In this document: positions 16,225 to 18,495 of the stretch, in pieces
Layout: each line of letters begins with the position of its first letter
How positions within the stretch are numbered: position 1 is the stretch's first letter
Assembly: GCA_900541785.1 (NCBI GenBank)
Contig: UQKY01000047.1
Coordinates: 1-18,495 of the forward strand
Direction of reading: 5' to 3'
Length of the DNA stretch: 18,495 nucleotides
Source of the DNA: an uncultured Collinsella sp.
GTDB taxonomy: Bacteria; Actinomycetota; Coriobacteriia; Coriobacteriales; Coriobacteriaceae
Notes under the pieces: generated by a model
Told to the model about the DNA's origin: nothing
What the model saw: only the letters and a program-made list of their open reading frames with translations
Database searches by the model: none
Program-made: the position numbers and the translations under genes

Positions 16225-18078
16225 ATGCCGCTTTTCTCGCAACATACCGCCCGGTTCTCGCCGGACGTTCCCTTGGAGGGCACCAGCTCTCGCGAGCTGC
16301 TCAAGCGGTACCAGCCGCTCGAGACGCTTGCGACCGGTGGTTTTGGCTCCATCGAGATTTGCCGCGACACGCACCTGCGCCGTCGCGTCGCCATTAAGCG
16401 CATTCCCCTCACAGGCGGTGCCGGCATGCCCGCCAGCGACATCATGGATGTCCTGCGCGAGGCACACACCGCCGCTATGCTTCAACATCCCAATATCGTG
16501 CAGGTTATCGACTTTACGCACGATACCGCCTATGCCTACCTAGTCATGGAATATGTCGACGGCATGTCGCTCGCCGACTTTTTGCATCGCGTGGACGGCC
16601 ATTCGCTCACCTTTGACGAGGCCGCGGCAATTGCCGACGCGCTGGGCCAGGCGCTCGCCTTCGCCCATAGCAACGGCGTGCTCCACCTGGATATTAAGCC
16701 CGCCAATGTGCTCATCGACCACTCGGGCAATGTAAAGCTCACCGACTTTGGCATGGCGCGGCTGTCGTCTGCCGGTGGCTTTGGCGGCTCGCGCGGCGGC
16801 ACCATCGGCTACATGCCACCCGAGCAGCTCGACATCGAGACTGGCACGGTTGACGAGCGCGCCGATGTCTTTGCCCTCGCCTGTGTTATCTACGAGGGCC
16901 TGTGCGGCAGCGCCCCCTTTATGGCCGCCACGCCCGGCGACTCGCTCGGCCGCATCATCGGCGGTGCCACCTACCCCAGCGAGCTCATCCCGCACTTTCC
17001 CCCGGGAGCCGAGGCTGCGCTCATGAGCGCCCTCTCCCCCATGCCGCAAGACCGCCCCAACAGCATCGAGGCATTTTGCGACCAGCTGCTCGCCGGCTTG
17101 GGCAGCGTGCGCGAGGGCCGTCGCAGCCTGGAGCAGATGGTGGGCGAGCTGTCGGATGACGAGCGCACGGCAGACGATATCGAATCGTTGCCCTATGAGG
17201 ACGACGCCATCGAGGTCGACCCCGCGCTCGGCTGGGCCGGCACGCGATGGAGCCGCGCGCGCGATTACACCATGCGCGCCATCTCGGCGCTAACGTGTGG
17301 TGCCTTTAGCTTTCTGATCATGCAGACGGCAGGCGTCGCGGCGCTTCCCGGACTTATTGCCGCGGCCATCGCGATTGGGGCGGCCGCCGGCCTGGCCCCG
17401 CAGATTGGCTCGGCTATCTCGGCCGTGGGCTTTTTGGTACTTATGGCCAACGCCACCATGCAGGCGCAGGGCATCCTGTCGATGCTGCCCGTCGCGGTGC
17501 TCTTTGCCGCCACCATGTCCGGTTGGTGGATCGCCTGGGGCCGCACCGAGGCCGCCGCGAGCGCTGCGCTCACCTGCGCGGTGGCACTTGGCTGTCTAAC
17601 GGGCGACGTCCTCCTTGCCGCCGGGGTCGCCACCGGCATCGCGGCCTTTTGGCTCGGCCCGGCAAGCGCCGCGGCCGCCACGGGGATGGGCGCGCTTTTT
17701 GGCCGCCTGGCTACGGTTGCGCTTTCCGCCGGAGGCGTGCTGGGGCTCGGCGATGTTGCCGCAGCGCTGGGAGACATGCTCTTCTGGGCTGCCGTCGTGC
17801 TTGTCGCGGCGACAGCTGCACTGACATCTCTGCTGCTCAACGTCCATGCCAAGCGTGCCGAGCAGGGCTCGAACCTGACTGCAATCGCTGCCATCGCCGG
17901 CTGCGGAATAGGCTCCGCGGCGTCGCTCTGTCTTGCACACCATATGGAAATTGCCAGCCTTGCGGCCGCGGTCGTCGTCAAGGCGGCGGTTGCGGGAACC
18001 CTATCCTCTATAATTGTTGGGATATGCCTATATTTGCTCGGATACCAAAGAACCTATACGGAGAGTGATCTTTCGTGA
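16225..18078 (+). CDS. Ser/Thr protein kinase with polytopic membrane tail (right module)
   Basis: A 617-residue protein. The Hanks-type kinase domain (about 29-292) has LATGGFGSIEI (35-45), VAIK (K58), the helix-C glutamate (E79), HLDIKPANVLI (H154, D156, N161), TDFGMARL (D174), TIGYMPPEQ, DVFALA (214) and QDRP (275-278). The catalytic HRD is HLD (L155), so it is a non-RD kinase whose activation may not need activation-loop phosphorylation. An acidic linker (about 300-335) leads to eight or nine Ala/Gly-rich hydrophobic segments from about 352 to 605, far more than the one helix of PknB-type kinases, and there is no PASTA domain. ATG 16225 has GAGGG 6 nt upstream. The stop overlaps the GTG start of the FhaA-like gene, so the two are coupled. 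Confidence 0.92.
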   Translation: MPLFSQHTARFSPDVPLEGTSSRELLKRYQPLETLATGGFGSIEICRDTHLRRRVAIKRIPLTGGAGMPASDIMDVLREAHTAAMLQHPNIVQVIDFTHDTAYAYLVMEYVDGMSLADFLHRVDGHSLTFDEAAAIADALGQALAFAHSNGVLHLDIKPANVLIDHSGNVKLTDFGMARLSSAGGFGGSRGGTIGYMPPEQLDIETGTVDERADVFALACVIYEGLCGSAPFMAATPGDSLGRIIGGATYPSELIPHFPPGAEAALMSALSPMPQDRPNSIEAFCDQLLAGLGSVREGRRSLEQMVGELSDDERTADDIESLPYEDDAIEVDPALGWAGTRWSRARDYTMRAISALTCGAFSFLIMQTAGVAALPGLIAAAIAIGAAAGLAPQIGSAISAVGFLVLMANATMQAQGILSMLPVAVLFAATMSGWWIAWGRTEAAASAALTCAVALGCLTGDVLLAAGVATGIAAFWLGPASAAAATGMGALFGRLATVALSAGGVLGLGDVAAALGDMLFWAAVVLVAATAALTSLLLNVHAKRAEQGSNLTAIAAIAGCGIGSAASLCLAHHMEIASLAAAVVVKAAVAGTLSSIIVGICLYLLGYQRTYTESDLS

Positions 18079-18495
18079 ACTTCCTGAACATCTTCGAGGA
18101 CCACGTGGCCGGCATCTTCGGTGCCACCCGTGCCCCGTTCTCCTTTAAGAAGCTTGCCAAGCAGGCCGCTCGCGACATGGAGGATCAGACTCTGGTGATC
18201 AACGGCGTCAACACCGCGCCGGCACTCTATACCATCCTGATCGCCGCCGACGACGATCCCATGCTCGCCCCGTTCTACCCCGAGCTTTCGCGCGAAGTCC
18301 GCGAGTTTGTGAAAGCACAGGCCGAAAAGCGCCGCTATGTGTTTGTCGGCGAACCCCTCGTTCGCTTTATGATCGACCCGCAGCTGCGTGCCGGTAAGTT
18401 CTCGGTCTTTGCCGAGAACGTCGATGCCCCCACGCTCGGTCGTCTGTACGAGGAAGAGCGCGCCTACCAGAATGGCCTGGGCCAGAACAACTCGG
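18075..18495 (+). CDS. FhaA-like protein, N-terminal DUF3662 domain (partial, runs off the window)
   Basis: The first 140 codons of a gene cut by the window edge. They read NFLNIFEDHVAGIFG at the start, then FKKLAKQAARDMEDQTLVING, LYTILIAADDDP, FYPELSREVREFVKAQAEKRRYVFVGEPLVRFMIDPQLRAGKFSVFAE in sequence. This is the pattern of the DUF3662 domain at the N-terminus of actinobacterial FhaA, whose C-terminal FHA domain would lie beyond 18495. FhaA-type proteins are partners and substrates of Ser/Thr kinases in cell-wall and division control. GTG 18075 overlaps the kinase stop (GTGA) and has GGAGAG about 10 nt upstream. FhaB, PP2C phosphatase, RodA/FtsW and PASTA-kinase genes often follow and would be expected next. 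Confidence 0.9.
   Translation, partial: MNFLNIFEDHVAGIFGATRAPFSFKKLAKQAARDMEDQTLVINGVNTAPALYTILIAADDDPMLAPFYPELSREVREFVKAQAEKRRYVFVGEPLVRFMIDPQLRAGKFSVFAENVDAPTLGRLYEEERAYQNGLGQNNS

Overview
The window looks like chromosomal DNA of a high-GC, strictly anaerobic actinobacterium. The best guess is a Coriobacteriia member such as Collinsella. This rests on the GC-rich coding bias, the anaerobic enzyme pyruvate:ferredoxin oxidoreductase, a carbamate kinase, and FhaA-type (DUF3662) and FHA proteins with Ser/Thr kinases, which are typical of Actinobacteria. The genus is an inference from style; no 16S or other marker gene is present.

Layout from left to right. (1) 1-1148: carbamate kinase arcC on the minus strand with an intrinsic terminator. 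(2) 1149-1750: an AT-rich, gene-free stretch that probably holds the arcC control region. (3) 1751-2694: a two-gene plus-strand operon, a DUF3830-like cyclophilin-fold protein and an unrecognised helical protein. (4) 2695-3112: a structured intergenic region with a terminator, two copies of a hairpin repeat whose stems covary, and a 29-bp inverted repeat enclosing the nifJ terminator. (5) 3113-6652: nifJ on the minus strand, then a gene-free leader/promoter region with palindromes and a perfect 17-bp inverted repeat. (6) 7133-10821: a tightly overlapped minus-strand operon of a membrane-anchored protein with a Gly/Ser linker, a Ser/Thr kinase with a four-helix membrane tail, and an FHA-domain protein. 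(7) 11065-15251: the conserved DNA-metabolism set dnaX, ybaB, recR on the minus strand, interrupted by an oppositely oriented small membrane-protein gene. (8) 15367-18495: a two-helix membrane protein with a YcxB-like cytoplasmic domain, a second Ser/Thr kinase with a long polytopic membrane tail, and, overlapping it by 4 nt, the start of an FhaA-like gene that runs off the window.

How the genes fit together. Two kinase-plus-FHA modules lie either side of dnaX-ybaB-recR. Both kinases carry an N-terminal catalytic domain and a C-terminal multi-pass membrane region instead of the single helix plus PASTA repeats of classical PknB. The left module is the most interesting part. Its presumed promoter has two matching palindromes (GTTG-NN-CAAC) 73 bp apart, one of them over the -35 element, and a terminator-like hairpin sits between the promoter and the ribosome binding site. 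Arginine/carbamoyl phosphate energy metabolism (arcC) and pyruvate oxidation (nifJ) are independent metabolic units.
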